The notes under the pieces were generated by a model that saw only the letters and a program-made list of their open reading frames with translations, had not been told where the DNA came from and ran no database searches. Of a stretch of DNA of 6,890 nt, positions 1 to 6,876 are shown in pieces; position 1 is the stretch's first letter, and each line of letters starts with the position of its first letter. Source of the DNA: Tannerella sp. (lineage in GTDB: Bacteria > Bacteroidota > Bacteroidia > Bacteroidales > Tannerellaceae); contig JAISGW010000075.1 in NCBI GenBank assembly GCA_031262895.1, positions 1 through 6,890 of the forward strand, given 5' to 3'. A program made the translations under genes and the position numbers.

Positions 1-2190
1 CGTCTTCCGCAGAACTTGCCCGCGAATTTCAACCTGCTCTCCTCCATCATCACGCCGCCTAAGGGCGGACGGTTGAGCCTTATAGGTAGCGGGAAGAATA
101 GCTACCTGATTTACCAGAGCGACGGGGTAGGCAAGCTCACGCAGCAGGTCGATTCCTTCACCTACGGTCTCACCCTCTTCAACCCGGTCAGCCAGCAAAA
201 CGAAGTTTATCGCGCCACCGATTATATATATGTATTGAAAGATACCCACCATGCCACGGTATGCCGGGGCAAAGCCTACACCTTTGCCTTGGATGCCAAA
301 CCGGTCGGCACCACATTCCAATGGACAAAGAGCGACGGCAGCAGCCCCTTCACCGGAACAGGAGTCAGCTTGTCGAACGTGACCGACACGGTTGGTTACT
401 GGGTAAAGCCCGTCGTACCGAATGCGGCAACCTTGTATGGAGGCGACTTCCCCGCAGGCAAGCTCACCCTTTGGGTGGCCGACCAACCCGGCACGGACGG
501 CATGTTATGGACCGGCCTTTTCAACAACGACTGGCAGCATCCACAGAATTGGGTGCAACGCCACGGAACAGGCAATTCCGCTTACGAGGCGCCTGTACAT
601 TGGGCGCCTACCGGTTGCGTTAACGTGGAAATCCCCGGCGACGCGCCAAATTTCCCGGAATTGAACGACGCGGACGCGCCCAGTTGCGAACGCATCCAAA
701 TGGACGACCGAGCTTTGTTGAAGAATCCGCACGCGTTGACTTATGATTCCGCACGGGTGGAATTCAAACTCAAGCCTTCCGAACGGGATCGCTATCTGAT
801 GTGGTCGGCACCCTTAAGGAACATGGTGGCGGGCGACTACCATTTTAACGAGCCTGCTACCGACAAGCCGGAATGGGGCGACTTCCAAATTGACCTCTTC
901 CAACTCAGCAATGAGGCCAATACCTTTGCCATTTCACAAGGAGCGGTGGGCACAGGACTGCCGTTGGGCCAGGCCTTCAACCTAAAAATGACGACGACTT
1001 CCCAAAATACCGACAGCGTACTTTGGTTTCCGAAGCCGAACACGCAGTATATCGGCGTGGATAACGACCAAATTTCCTTTACCGGCACCACCAAACGCGT
1101 GGATGCCGCCCGTTTCATCACCGATGCCATGCAGCCGACCGGCAACGGGATGTTCCGCGAACCCGTGAAAGGTGACTTCAACGGGGCGACCTTGCTGCAA
1201 GTGGTGAATCCTTACTTCGCCTATTTGAACTTCGCCGCCTTCTATCAGGCCAACAAAGATTCCATAGCGAACGGTTATTATGTTTGGGACGGGAAGCCCG
1301 ACGACGGTTTCGTAGGCGTGCTGGCCGGCCCGAACGGACGCTATCTCATCACCGCCCCAACCTCAAGCCTCCTCTCCAATCCCGGGGACATTCCGCCCCT
1401 GCAATCCTTCATCGTGGCCAAGAACACGGCCATAGGAGCGCAGACGGTGAACGGCCTGAGCCTCTCGCCGGATATGACGAGCACCACACCCTCGGCTTCC
1501 TATACGCTGCGGGCGGCAAACGTGCTTACCGGCGGTCTGCTGCAAATCCAACTGACGGAAGGCTCGGCTTCAGCCTCGGCCGCCTTAGTCTATGACCTGG
1601 CCGCCTCGCCAGGTTCCGACAGCAACGACCTGCCCGCCCTCACCTCCGAAGCCATGCCTTTGGCGCTCTCTACGCTGAACAGCGAAAAGAAACCGCTGCT
1701 GATGAACAGTTCGAACGACTTCGCCGCCTCGACTATCCCGCTCTCTTTGAACGTGAAGAACGCAGGGCAGGTGATGCTGACCTTCAGCGGCCTGAAGAAC
1801 TTTGGCTACACCGTTTACTTAGACGATAGCCAGACCGGCAAGGAAATGAAGCTGACGCCTTCGGATAACATCTACTCCTTCACCAAGGGCAGTTCGGATG
1901 CCGCCCTGATAAACGGGCGATTCAGCCTGCGCATGGTTTATACCGGAACAGGCATCACTACGGGGACGGAAGGAGCGGACAATAGTTCCCTGCATGCCGC
2001 CGACGACAATGGCAGCTTGCAAATCAGTGGCCTGCATCCCGGCACGATGCTTTACATCTATAATATAAAGGGCCAATTGCTCTACCAACAAAAGATGGAC
2101 AATGTTCAATTTTCCATGCTCAATTCACAATTAGGAAAGGGCATTTATCTCCTTTCCAACGACGGCCGTTCCGTCAAAGTTTCACTTTGA
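1..2190 (+). CDS. Large secreted/surface protein with C-terminal T9SS-like sorting domain, 5'-truncated
   Basis: The reading frame is open to the left edge, so this is the last 729 residues of a longer protein; the TTG at 16 is just an internal codon. No enzymatic domain is recognised. Counting from base 1, roughly residues 80-140 resemble an Ig/PKD-like beta domain (V-C-R-G-K-A-Y near the start, F-Q-W in the middle). Residues 169-220 hold a pattern seen in many Bacteroidetes secreted proteins: W170-T-G, DW178, NW184, then an I-P-G-D turn and a P-x-L. The middle is low-charge, Ser/Thr/Gly/Asn-rich, probably beta-rich sequence. The last ~65 residues (G-S-L-Q-I-S-G-L-x-P-G, then Y-I-Y-N-I-K-G-Q-L-L-Y and G-K-G-I-Y-L-L, ending K-V-S-L) fit a type A sorting domain, so export by T9SS and anchoring or release at the surface is inferred. 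The usual Y-P-N-P opening of that domain is not evident. The role could be adhesin or cell-surface structural protein; function is unknown. Confidence 0.85.
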   Translation, partial: RLPQNLPANFNLLSSIITPPKGGRLSLIGSGKNSYLIYQSDGVGKLTQQVDSFTYGLTLFNPVSQQNEVYRATDYIYVLKDTHHATVCRGKAYTFALDAKPVGTTFQWTKSDGSSPFTGTGVSLSNVTDTVGYWVKPVVPNAATLYGGDFPAGKLTLWVADQPGTDGMLWTGLFNNDWQHPQNWVQRHGTGNSAYEAPVHWAPTGCVNVEIPGDAPNFPELNDADAPSCERIQMDDRALLKNPHALTYDSARVEFKLKPSERDRYLMWSAPLRNMVAGDYHFNEPATDKPEWGDFQIDLFQLSNEANTFAISQGAVGTGLPLGQAFNLKMTTTSQNTDSVLWFPKPNTQYIGVDNDQISFTGTTKRVDAARFITDAMQPTGNGMFREPVKGDFNGATLLQVVNPYFAYLNFAAFYQANKDSIANGYYVWDGKPDDGFVGVLAGPNGRYLITAPTSSLLSNPGDIPPLQSFIVAKNTAIGAQTVNGLSLSPDMTSTTPSASYTLRAANVLTGGLLQIQLTEGSASASAALVYDLAASPGSDSNDLPALTSEAMPLALSTLNSEKKPLLMNSSNDFAASTIPLSLNVKNAGQVMLTFSGLKNFGYTVYLDDSQTGKEMKLTPSDNIYSFTKGSSDAALINGRFSLRMVYTGTGITTGTEGADNSSLHAADDNGSLQISGLHPGTMLYIYNIKGQLLYQQKMDNVQFSMLNSQLGKGIYLLSNDGRSVKVSL

Positions 2191-2198
2191 AAAATGGG

Positions 2199-2247
2199 AA
2201 GATAAATATAGGGCGCAGCCACGGCGGCTGCGCCCTATATTTATTTT
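2199..2247 (+). terminator. Strong Rho-independent hairpin terminator
   Basis: A perfect 19-bp inverted repeat (2202-2220 with 2226-2244) flanks a 5-base loop ACGGC (2221-2225). One G-T wobble (2201/2245) and two more A-T pairs extend it to 2199/2247. The stem core GGGCGCAGCC is GC-rich and its base is AT-rich, with a T-rich stretch on the 3' side. It begins 8 bp after the stop codon of the secreted-protein gene, so it should end that transcript. The complementary strand also has a T-rich tail (TTCCCATTTTT), so it could work in both directions, although no minus-strand gene is visible nearby. Confidence 0.92.
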
Positions 2248-2251
2248 GTCC

Positions 2252-2259
2252 TATCTTTG
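2252..2259 (+). promoter_or_regulatory. Bacteroidetes -7 promoter box upstream of the permease gene
   Basis: TATCTTTG matches the Bacteroidetes primary sigma factor -7 consensus TAnnTTTG at every fixed position. It ends 22 bp before the ATG at 2282, which would give a short 5' leader. No TTTG is present 19-21 bp upstream, where the -33 box should lie; that position falls inside the right arm of the terminator hairpin. The call therefore rests on the -7 box alone and on the need for a new start after a strong terminator. Confidence 0.55.
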
Positions 2260-2281
2260 CGGGACAAAGCAAGACCAACGG

Positions 2282-3535
2282 ATGAACACGGAATTTTTTA
2301 TTGCACGCCATATTTACACCCACAAGGAAGCCGACGGACGCAAAAAAATGCCTGCGGCCGTACGGGTGGCCGTGGCGGGCATCGCCCTCGGTTTAGCCGT
2401 GATGATACTTTCCGTAGCCATCATCTCGGGCTTCAAGAAAGAAGTACGCGCCAAGGTTATCGGCTTCGGCGCACATGTACAAATCAGCAATTTCGATAAC
2501 AACGCCTCTTACGAACCTTCACCTATCATAGCCAACGACAGCCTATTGCAAGTCATCCGCGGGGTGGAAGGCGTCCGCCACGTGGAGGCCTTCGTCACAA
2601 AGCCCGGCATTCTGAAAACCGACTCCGACTATCAGGGCATCGTGCTCAAAGGTGTAGGCGAGGATTTTGACTGGAGCTTCTTCCGAAGTAACCTCAAAGC
2701 GGGACATTTACCCCGATTCCGTTCCGATTCCATCAGTACGCAGGCACTCATCTCCCGTTATCTTTCCAATTTGCTGGGTTTAAAAACCGGCGACGCCTTC
2801 CTCGCCTATTTTGTTAGCGGCAAAGAACATGTGCGGGCCAGACGCTTCACCGTCAGCGGCATCTACGAAACAGGCTTCATCGACTACGACCGGCTCTTTG
2901 TGTTATGCGACATCCAACAGGTCCGACGCCTGAACGGCTGGAGCCGGCAAGAAGTGGGCGGACTGGAAATCCAGGCTGACGGCTACGAACAGATGGACAA
3001 ATTGAGCGACCGCCTTTACCAGGCCGTGGGCGACCGGCCCGACGCCAAGGGAAACTTGCTTTACGTGCGTTCTGCCCGAGATTTGAACCCGATGATATTC
3101 AGTTGGCTGGACGTGCTCGACACCAACGTGGCCGTTATCCTCGTCCTCATGCTGGCCGTGGCCGGCTTCACCATGATTTCCGGCCTGCTCATCATCATCC
3201 TCGAACGGATACAAATGATAGGCATCCTCAAGGCCATGGGCGAGACGAACGCCCGCATCCGGAAAATATTCCTTTACGTAGCCTTCTTCCTTATCGGGAA
3301 AGGCATGCTCTGGGGCAACCTTATCGGCGTCGTACTCTGTCTCATACAACACGAACTCCATATAGTAAAGATGGACGCCGCCACCTATTACCTGAACGCC
3401 GTACCGATAGATCTGCACATAAGCGCCCTGCTCCTGCTGAACATAGGCGCCCTGGCCGGTTCGTTACTCATGATGATTGCCCCTTCGCATATCGTCACAA
3501 CCATACATCCGGCCAAGACGATCCGCTTCGAATAG
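2282..3535 (+). CDS. LolC/LolE-type ABC transporter permease (FtsX/MacB family)
   Basis: This is a 417-residue inner-membrane permease of the lipoprotein-releasing family, which with an ATPase (LolD) extracts lipoproteins from the inner membrane for delivery to the outer membrane. It has the family's layout: a short cytoplasmic N-terminus, one membrane segment (~28-50), a periplasmic domain (~51-280), then three segments (~283-306, 330-356, 378-400). The cytoplasmic loop at 308-330 has E-R-I-Q-M-I-G-I-L-K-A-M-G, the coupling region that contacts the ATPase. The tail P401-S-H, then H-P-A-K-T-I-R-F-E, is the typical end of FtsX-like permeases. The ATG at 2282 is preferred to the upstream in-frame TTG at 2246 because the latter lies in the terminator's 3' flank and upstream of the -7 box, and because the family usually begins with a short M-x-x-x-x-F-I-A-R segment. 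No ATPase gene is adjacent, so the partner must lie elsewhere. LolC versus LolE cannot be decided here, and a MacB-like exporter role is a weaker alternative. Confidence 0.9.
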   Translation: MNTEFFIARHIYTHKEADGRKKMPAAVRVAVAGIALGLAVMILSVAIISGFKKEVRAKVIGFGAHVQISNFDNNASYEPSPIIANDSLLQVIRGVEGVRHVEAFVTKPGILKTDSDYQGIVLKGVGEDFDWSFFRSNLKAGHLPRFRSDSISTQALISRYLSNLLGLKTGDAFLAYFVSGKEHVRARRFTVSGIYETGFIDYDRLFVLCDIQQVRRLNGWSRQEVGGLEIQADGYEQMDKLSDRLYQAVGDRPDAKGNLLYVRSARDLNPMIFSWLDVLDTNVAVILVLMLAVAGFTMISGLLIIILERIQMIGILKAMGETNARIRKIFLYVAFFLIGKGMLWGNLIGVVLCLIQHELHIVKMDAATYYLNAVPIDLHISALLLLNIGALAGSLLMMIAPSHIVTTIHPAKTIRFE

Positions 3536-3577
3536 TTCACACGGCGAGCCTCGTCACCGAACAATTTTCCACCCGAC

Positions 3578-3609
3578 TTTGGATAAGGGTTCAAATTATT
3601 GTAGTTTTG
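3578..3609 (+). promoter_or_regulatory. Promoter of the rmlA-fcl-gmd operon
   Basis: A -33 box TTTG (3578-3581) and a -7 box TAGTTTTG (3602-3609) are separated by 20 bp. Both match the Bacteroidetes consensus (TTTG, about 19-21 bp, TAnnTTTG). The -7 box ends 25 bp before the rmlA ATG, giving an expected leader of about 20 bases. This is the best complete promoter in the window and implies that rmlA, fcl and gmd are transcribed independently of the permease gene. I see no convincing terminator between 3536 and 3577, so some read-through from the permease is possible. Confidence 0.75.
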
Positions 3610-3634
3610 CCGCCCGTTGAAACAGTTGATTAAT

Positions 3635-4513
3635 ATGAAAGGCATTGTTTTGGCCGGCGGTTCCGGCACACGTCTGTACCCAATTACCAAGGGCGTATCG
3701 AAGCAGCTCCTGCCTATCTATGACAAGCCGATGGTCTACTATCCCATCTCCGTCCTGATGTTGGCCGGCATCCGCGACATCCTCCTGATTTCCACCCCTT
3801 ACGATTTGCCCGCTTTCCGCCACCTGCTGGGTGACGGCAGCGATTGGGGACTTCGCTTCAGCTATGCGGAGCAGCCCAGCCCTGACGGCTTGGCACAAGC
3901 CTTCCTCATCGGCGACCGATTCATCGGGGAAGATGCGGTCTGCCTCGTCTTGGGCGATAACATCTTTTACGGGCAAAGCTTCACGGCCATGTTGCAACAG
4001 GCCGTCAAACAAACGGAAGAGGGATGGGCTACCGTGTTCGGCTATTGGGTGAACGACCCCGAGCGCTACGGCGTGGCGGCCTTCGACGAAGAAGGTCGCG
4101 TGACCGGCATAGAAGAAAAACCCACACATCCGCTTTCCCATTACGCGGTGACCGGCTTGTACTTCTACCCGAACCGCGTGGTCGACATTGCCCGCCAAGT
4201 ACGCCCTTCCCAAAGAGGCGAACTGGAAATCACTTCCGTCAACCAGGCCTTCCTCCAAGAAAAGCAGCTCCGTGTGCAACTCCTCGGACGCGGCTTCACC
4301 TGGTTAGACACGGGCACACACGACTCCCTGGCCGAAGCCTCCAATTTCGTACAAGTCATAGAGAACCGGCAAGGCTTGCAGGTAGCCTGCCCCGAAGAGA
4401 TAGCCTATAGGAACAACTGGATAGACGAAGACAAACTCCGACAAATCATTTACCCTATGCGGAAAAACCAATATGGGCAATACCTGCAACGTCTGCTGGA
4501 TCAAAAAAATTGA
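3635..4513 (+). CDS. rmlA: Glucose-1-phosphate thymidylyltransferase
   Basis: This cytoplasmic enzyme makes dTDP-D-glucose from dTTP and glucose-1-phosphate, the first step towards dTDP-L-rhamnose and other dTDP-sugars. Starting at the ATG at 3635 gives 292 residues, the usual length, beginning M-K-G-I-V-L-A-G-G as the family does; the in-frame TTG at 3617 would only add six residues. Visible motifs are the nucleotide-binding G8-G-S-G-T-R-L-Y-P, K23 in S-K-Q-L-L-P, Q80-P-S-P-D-G-L-A-Q-A, the L-G-D108-N metal-binding site, E160-E-K-P, E196-L-E-I-T and W223-L-D225-T-G-T-H-D. All key positions are intact. It is the first gene of the operon, 13 bp ahead of fcl. The partners rmlB, rmlC and rmlD are absent from the window. 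The protein could feed a dTDP-sugar other than rhamnose; the enzymatic assignment itself is secure. Confidence 0.96.
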   Translation: MKGIVLAGGSGTRLYPITKGVSKQLLPIYDKPMVYYPISVLMLAGIRDILLISTPYDLPAFRHLLGDGSDWGLRFSYAEQPSPDGLAQAFLIGDRFIGEDAVCLVLGDNIFYGQSFTAMLQQAVKQTEEGWATVFGYWVNDPERYGVAAFDEEGRVTGIEEKPTHPLSHYAVTGLYFYPNRVVDIARQVRPSQRGELEITSVNQAFLQEKQLRVQLLGRGFTWLDTGTHDSLAEASNFVQVIENRQGLQVACPEEIAYRNNWIDEDKLRQIIYPMRKNQYGQYLQRLLDQKN

Positions 4514-4526
4514 ACAAAAACTGATA

Positions 4527-5618
4527 ATGGAAAAGAACGCGCGCATTTATGTGGCCGGGCACAGAGGCCTGGTCGGTTCCGCCATTCTCGCGAACCTGCG
4601 CAGCAAAGGATACACCAACTTCCTGCTGCGTAGCCATACCGAGTTAGACTTGATTAAGCAAGCCGACGTGGAAGCTTTCTTCCGCAGCGAGCGGCCGGAA
4701 TATGTCTTCCTTGCGGCCGCTTATGTGGGTGGCATACAAGCCAATTCGGTCTACCGGGCCGATTTTATCTACCGCAATCTGATGATACAAAACAATGTCA
4801 TCCATGCAGCTTGGGAATACGGCGTGAAGAAACTGCTCTTTCTGGGCAGCACCTGCATCTATCCGCGCGAGGCGCCGCAGCCCATGCGCGAAGATTGCCT
4901 GCTCACTTCGCCGCTCGAATACACCAATGAACCTTATGCCGTCGCCAAGATTGCCGGCATGAAGATGTGTGAAAGTTTCGACCTGCAATACGGCTGCAAC
5001 TTTATCGCCGTCATGCCGACCAACCTCTACGGCCCGAACGACAACTTCCATCTGGAGAACTCGCACGTGCTGCCGGCCATGCTGCGCAAGATACATTTGG
5101 CCCATTGCTTAGAAAAAGAGGACTGGACGGCCCTGCGTGCCGACCTCGACGCCAGGCCGGTGGAAGGAATCGACGGAAAAGCCTCCGAAGAAGCCCTGCG
5201 CACACTGCTCGCCCGTTACGGCATCCGCGGCGAGGCCGTCAGCCTCTGGGGCACGGGAAAGCCGCTGCGCGAATTTCTCTGGAGCGAAGAGATGGCCGAC
5301 GCCTCCGTCTTCGTCATGGAAAAAGTCGACTTCGACGACCTCCGCCCCGCAAAAGGAGAAGTGCGCAATACACATATTAATATAGGTACGGGCGAGGAGG
5401 TCTCCATCGCTCAGGCCGCCCGTCTGATTGCCTCCGTTGTAGGCTATGGCGGGGAAATCCGCTTCGACGCGGGCAAGCCCGACGGCACCCTGCGCAAACG
5501 CTGCGACGTCAGCCGCCTGCATGCGCTCGGCTGGAAGCATTCCATAGAACTGGACGAAGGCGTCGCACGACTGTACGCCTGGTATCTGAACGACATCCCT
5601 AACAAGACAAGCAAATGA
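4527..5618 (+). CDS. fcl: GDP-L-fucose synthase (GDP-4-keto-6-deoxy-D-mannose 3,5-epimerase-4-reductase)
   Basis: This NADPH-dependent enzyme epimerises and reduces GDP-4-keto-6-deoxymannose, the Gmd product, to GDP-L-fucose. It is a 363-residue extended short-chain dehydrogenase/reductase with the cofactor loop G11-H-R-G-L-V-G17, the L-G-S108-T-C110-I-Y-P segment, the Y137-x-x-x-K141 pair, and H180 in N-S-H-V-L-P. S108, C110, Y137, K141 and H180 correspond to Ser107, Cys109, Tyr136, Lys140 and His179 of the E. coli enzyme. W-G-T-G-K-P-L-R-E-F-L-W at 241-252 and F-D-x-x-K-P-D-G-T at 313-321 are also conserved. The protein is about 40 residues longer than E. coli Fcl because of extra sequence around 193-236. 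I chose the ATG at 4527 because the upstream ATG at 4473 would overlap rmlA and add 18 unrelated residues. It lies 13 bp after rmlA and overlaps gmd by 4 bp. An alternative name is wcaG. Confidence 0.96.
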   Translation: MEKNARIYVAGHRGLVGSAILANLRSKGYTNFLLRSHTELDLIKQADVEAFFRSERPEYVFLAAAYVGGIQANSVYRADFIYRNLMIQNNVIHAAWEYGVKKLLFLGSTCIYPREAPQPMREDCLLTSPLEYTNEPYAVAKIAGMKMCESFDLQYGCNFIAVMPTNLYGPNDNFHLENSHVLPAMLRKIHLAHCLEKEDWTALRADLDARPVEGIDGKASEEALRTLLARYGIRGEAVSLWGTGKPLREFLWSEEMADASVFVMEKVDFDDLRPAKGEVRNTHINIGTGEEVSIAQAARLIASVVGYGGEIRFDAGKPDGTLRKRCDVSRLHALGWKHSIELDEGVARLYAWYLNDIPNKTSK

Positions 5619-6766
5619 GCAAGACTGCATTGATTACCGGCATCACCGGGCAGGACGGCGCCTACTTGGCCGAATATCTGATAAAGAAAGGCTACACGGT
5701 GCACGGCCTCAAACGGCGCTCCTCCCTGTTCAACACGGAGCGCATAGACCACCTTTACCAAGACCCCCATGTGGAAAACCGAAACCTTATCCTCCACTAC
5801 GGAGATTTGACGGACAGCCTAAACCTGACACGTGTCATCTGCGAGACGCAGCCCGACGAGATTTACAACCTCGCTGCCATGAGCCATGTCAAGGTGAGCT
5901 TTGACACGCCCGAATATACGGCCAATGCCGACGGGCTGGGCGTGCTCCGCATCCTCGAAGCCGTGCGCCTGCTGGGCTTGACGAAAAAGACCCGCATCTA
6001 CCAGGCTTCCACCTCCGAGCTGTACGGCTTAGTGCAGGAAGTACCGCAAAAGGAAACGACCCCCTTCTACCCCCGTAGCCCTTACGCCGTGGCCAAGCTC
6101 TACGGCTACTGGATTATCGTGAATTACCGCGAAGCCTACGGCATGCACGCCTCCAACGGCATCCTCTTCAACCACGAGTCACCCCTGCGCGGCGAGACCT
6201 TCGTCACCCGCAAGGTCACCCGTGCCATCGCCCGCATTGCCCTCGGCATGCAGGACAAAGTCTATATGGGCAACCTCTCCGCCAAACGCGACTGGGGTCA
6301 CGCCAAAGATTACGTCCGCGCCATGCACCTCATCCTGCAGCAGGACAAGCCCGACGACTACGTGATTGCCTCCGGCGTGACGACGAGCATACGCGAATTC
6401 ATCCTCCGCGCCTTCCGCGAAATCGGCGCCGAACTGCGCTTCCAAGGCAGCGGTATCAACGAAACCGGCTTGCTTGATGCGGTCGACGACAAGGTTTTTT
6501 CCCAAAAAATAGGCCCGGAATACTTGGACGCTTTCCGGAAGAAAATAGGCCGTGAACTCGTGGGAATAGACGCCAATTATTTCCGCCCTACCGAGGTGGA
6601 TTTGCTTATCGGCAACGCCGACAAGGCACGTAAAAAGCTCGGATGGGAACCTGAATATACGCTGCAAACCCTGATTGAAGACATGATGCAATCCGATATC
6701 AAACTCATGAAAAAGGATTCTTACCTCAAACAGGGAGGCTACCACGTGCTGAATTACTTCGAATGA
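5615..6766 (+). CDS. gmd: GDP-mannose 4,6-dehydratase
   Basis: Gmd converts GDP-D-mannose to GDP-4-keto-6-deoxy-D-mannose, the substrate of the preceding gene's product, so the two make GDP-L-fucose in the cytoplasm. The 383-residue protein is an extended short-chain dehydrogenase with the dinucleotide loop G9-I-T-G-Q-D-G15, R-R-S-S at 34-37, H61-Y-G-D-L-T-D, the catalytic set T133, E135 (in S-T-S-E-L-Y-G), Y157 and K161, the N186-H-E-S-P-L-R-G-E substrate loop, and R-D-W-G-H-A-K-D-Y-V at 225-234. The length is close to the E. coli enzyme and all catalytic residues are present at the same numbers. The ATG overlaps the fcl stop in an ATGA junction, which suggests translational coupling and fixes the start. 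A related dehydratase such as an RmlB-type enzyme is excluded by the GDP-mannose-type substrate loop. No clear hairpin terminator follows. Confidence 0.97.
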   Translation: MSKTALITGITGQDGAYLAEYLIKKGYTVHGLKRRSSLFNTERIDHLYQDPHVENRNLILHYGDLTDSLNLTRVICETQPDEIYNLAAMSHVKVSFDTPEYTANADGLGVLRILEAVRLLGLTKKTRIYQASTSELYGLVQEVPQKETTPFYPRSPYAVAKLYGYWIIVNYREAYGMHASNGILFNHESPLRGETFVTRKVTRAIARIALGMQDKVYMGNLSAKRDWGHAKDYVRAMHLILQQDKPDDYVIASGVTTSIREFILRAFREIGAELRFQGSGINETGLLDAVDDKVFSQKIGPEYLDAFRKKIGRELVGIDANYFRPTEVDLLIGNADKARKKLGWEPEYTLQTLIEDMMQSDIKLMKKDSYLKQGGYHVLNYFE

Positions 6767-6807
6767 AAATAAAGACGAAATCATTATCCAACAAAAGAAA
6801 TAAAGTT

Positions 6808-6853
6808 TACTTTTGCCGTTGATTTGGCCGTTAGAAGAAAGAACATAGAATGT
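6808..6853 (+). promoter_or_regulatory. Candidate promoter region for the gene starting at 6877
   Basis: Two overlapping possibilities are visible. TACTTTTG (6808-6815) matches the Bacteroidetes -7 box fully but lacks a TTTG about 20 bp upstream, and would leave a leader of about 55 bases. Alternatively TTTG (6823-6826), 19 bp before TAGAATGT (6846-6853), gives a good -33 box with a poor -7 box, and a distance to the ATG close to that of the other promoters here. The first is favoured because the bases after it (CCGTTGA) resemble those after the rmlA -7 box. The region 6767-6807 is AT-rich and shows nothing else. Confidence 0.4.
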
Positions 6854-6876
6854 TTAATAGATATAGTTGATTGAGT

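Noticed and set aside
2255..2269. Small inverted repeat CTTTG/CAAAG over the -7 box
   Set aside because: A 5-bp stem with a 5-base loop is common by chance, and half of it is the promoter box itself; not enough to call an operator.
2246..2281. TTG start at 2246 for the permease
   Set aside because: It lies in the terminator's 3' flank and upstream of the -7 box, so it would not be on the transcript; the added residues do not resemble the family's N-terminus.
3543..3555. GGCGA/TCGTC mini-hairpin after the permease gene
   Set aside because: A 5-bp stem including a wobble pair with a 3-base loop and no T-tract; too weak to be called a terminator.
3596..4279. Antisense open frame of 227 codons over rmlA
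   Set aside because: It lies wholly opposite a well-conserved enzyme gene and its product shows no recognisable motif. GC-biased third positions readily create such frames. The same holds for antisense frames at 2903-3418, 4644-5105, 5109-5630 and 6179-6784.
4473..4526. ATG start at 4473 for fcl
   Set aside because: It overlaps rmlA by 41 bases and adds 18 residues not seen in the family, whereas the ATG at 4527 places the G-x-x-G-x-x-G loop at the usual distance from the start.
6802..6813. AAAGT/ACTTT inverted repeat near the final gene's promoter
   Set aside because: A 5-bp AT-rich palindrome with a 2-base loop overlapping the candidate -7 box; neither a terminator nor a convincing binding site.
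6850..6870. Six-codon frame M-F-N-R-Y-S just before the final gene, as a possible leader peptide
   Set aside because: Too short, no ribosome-binding signal, no attenuator hairpin seen; AT-rich leaders often hold such frames.
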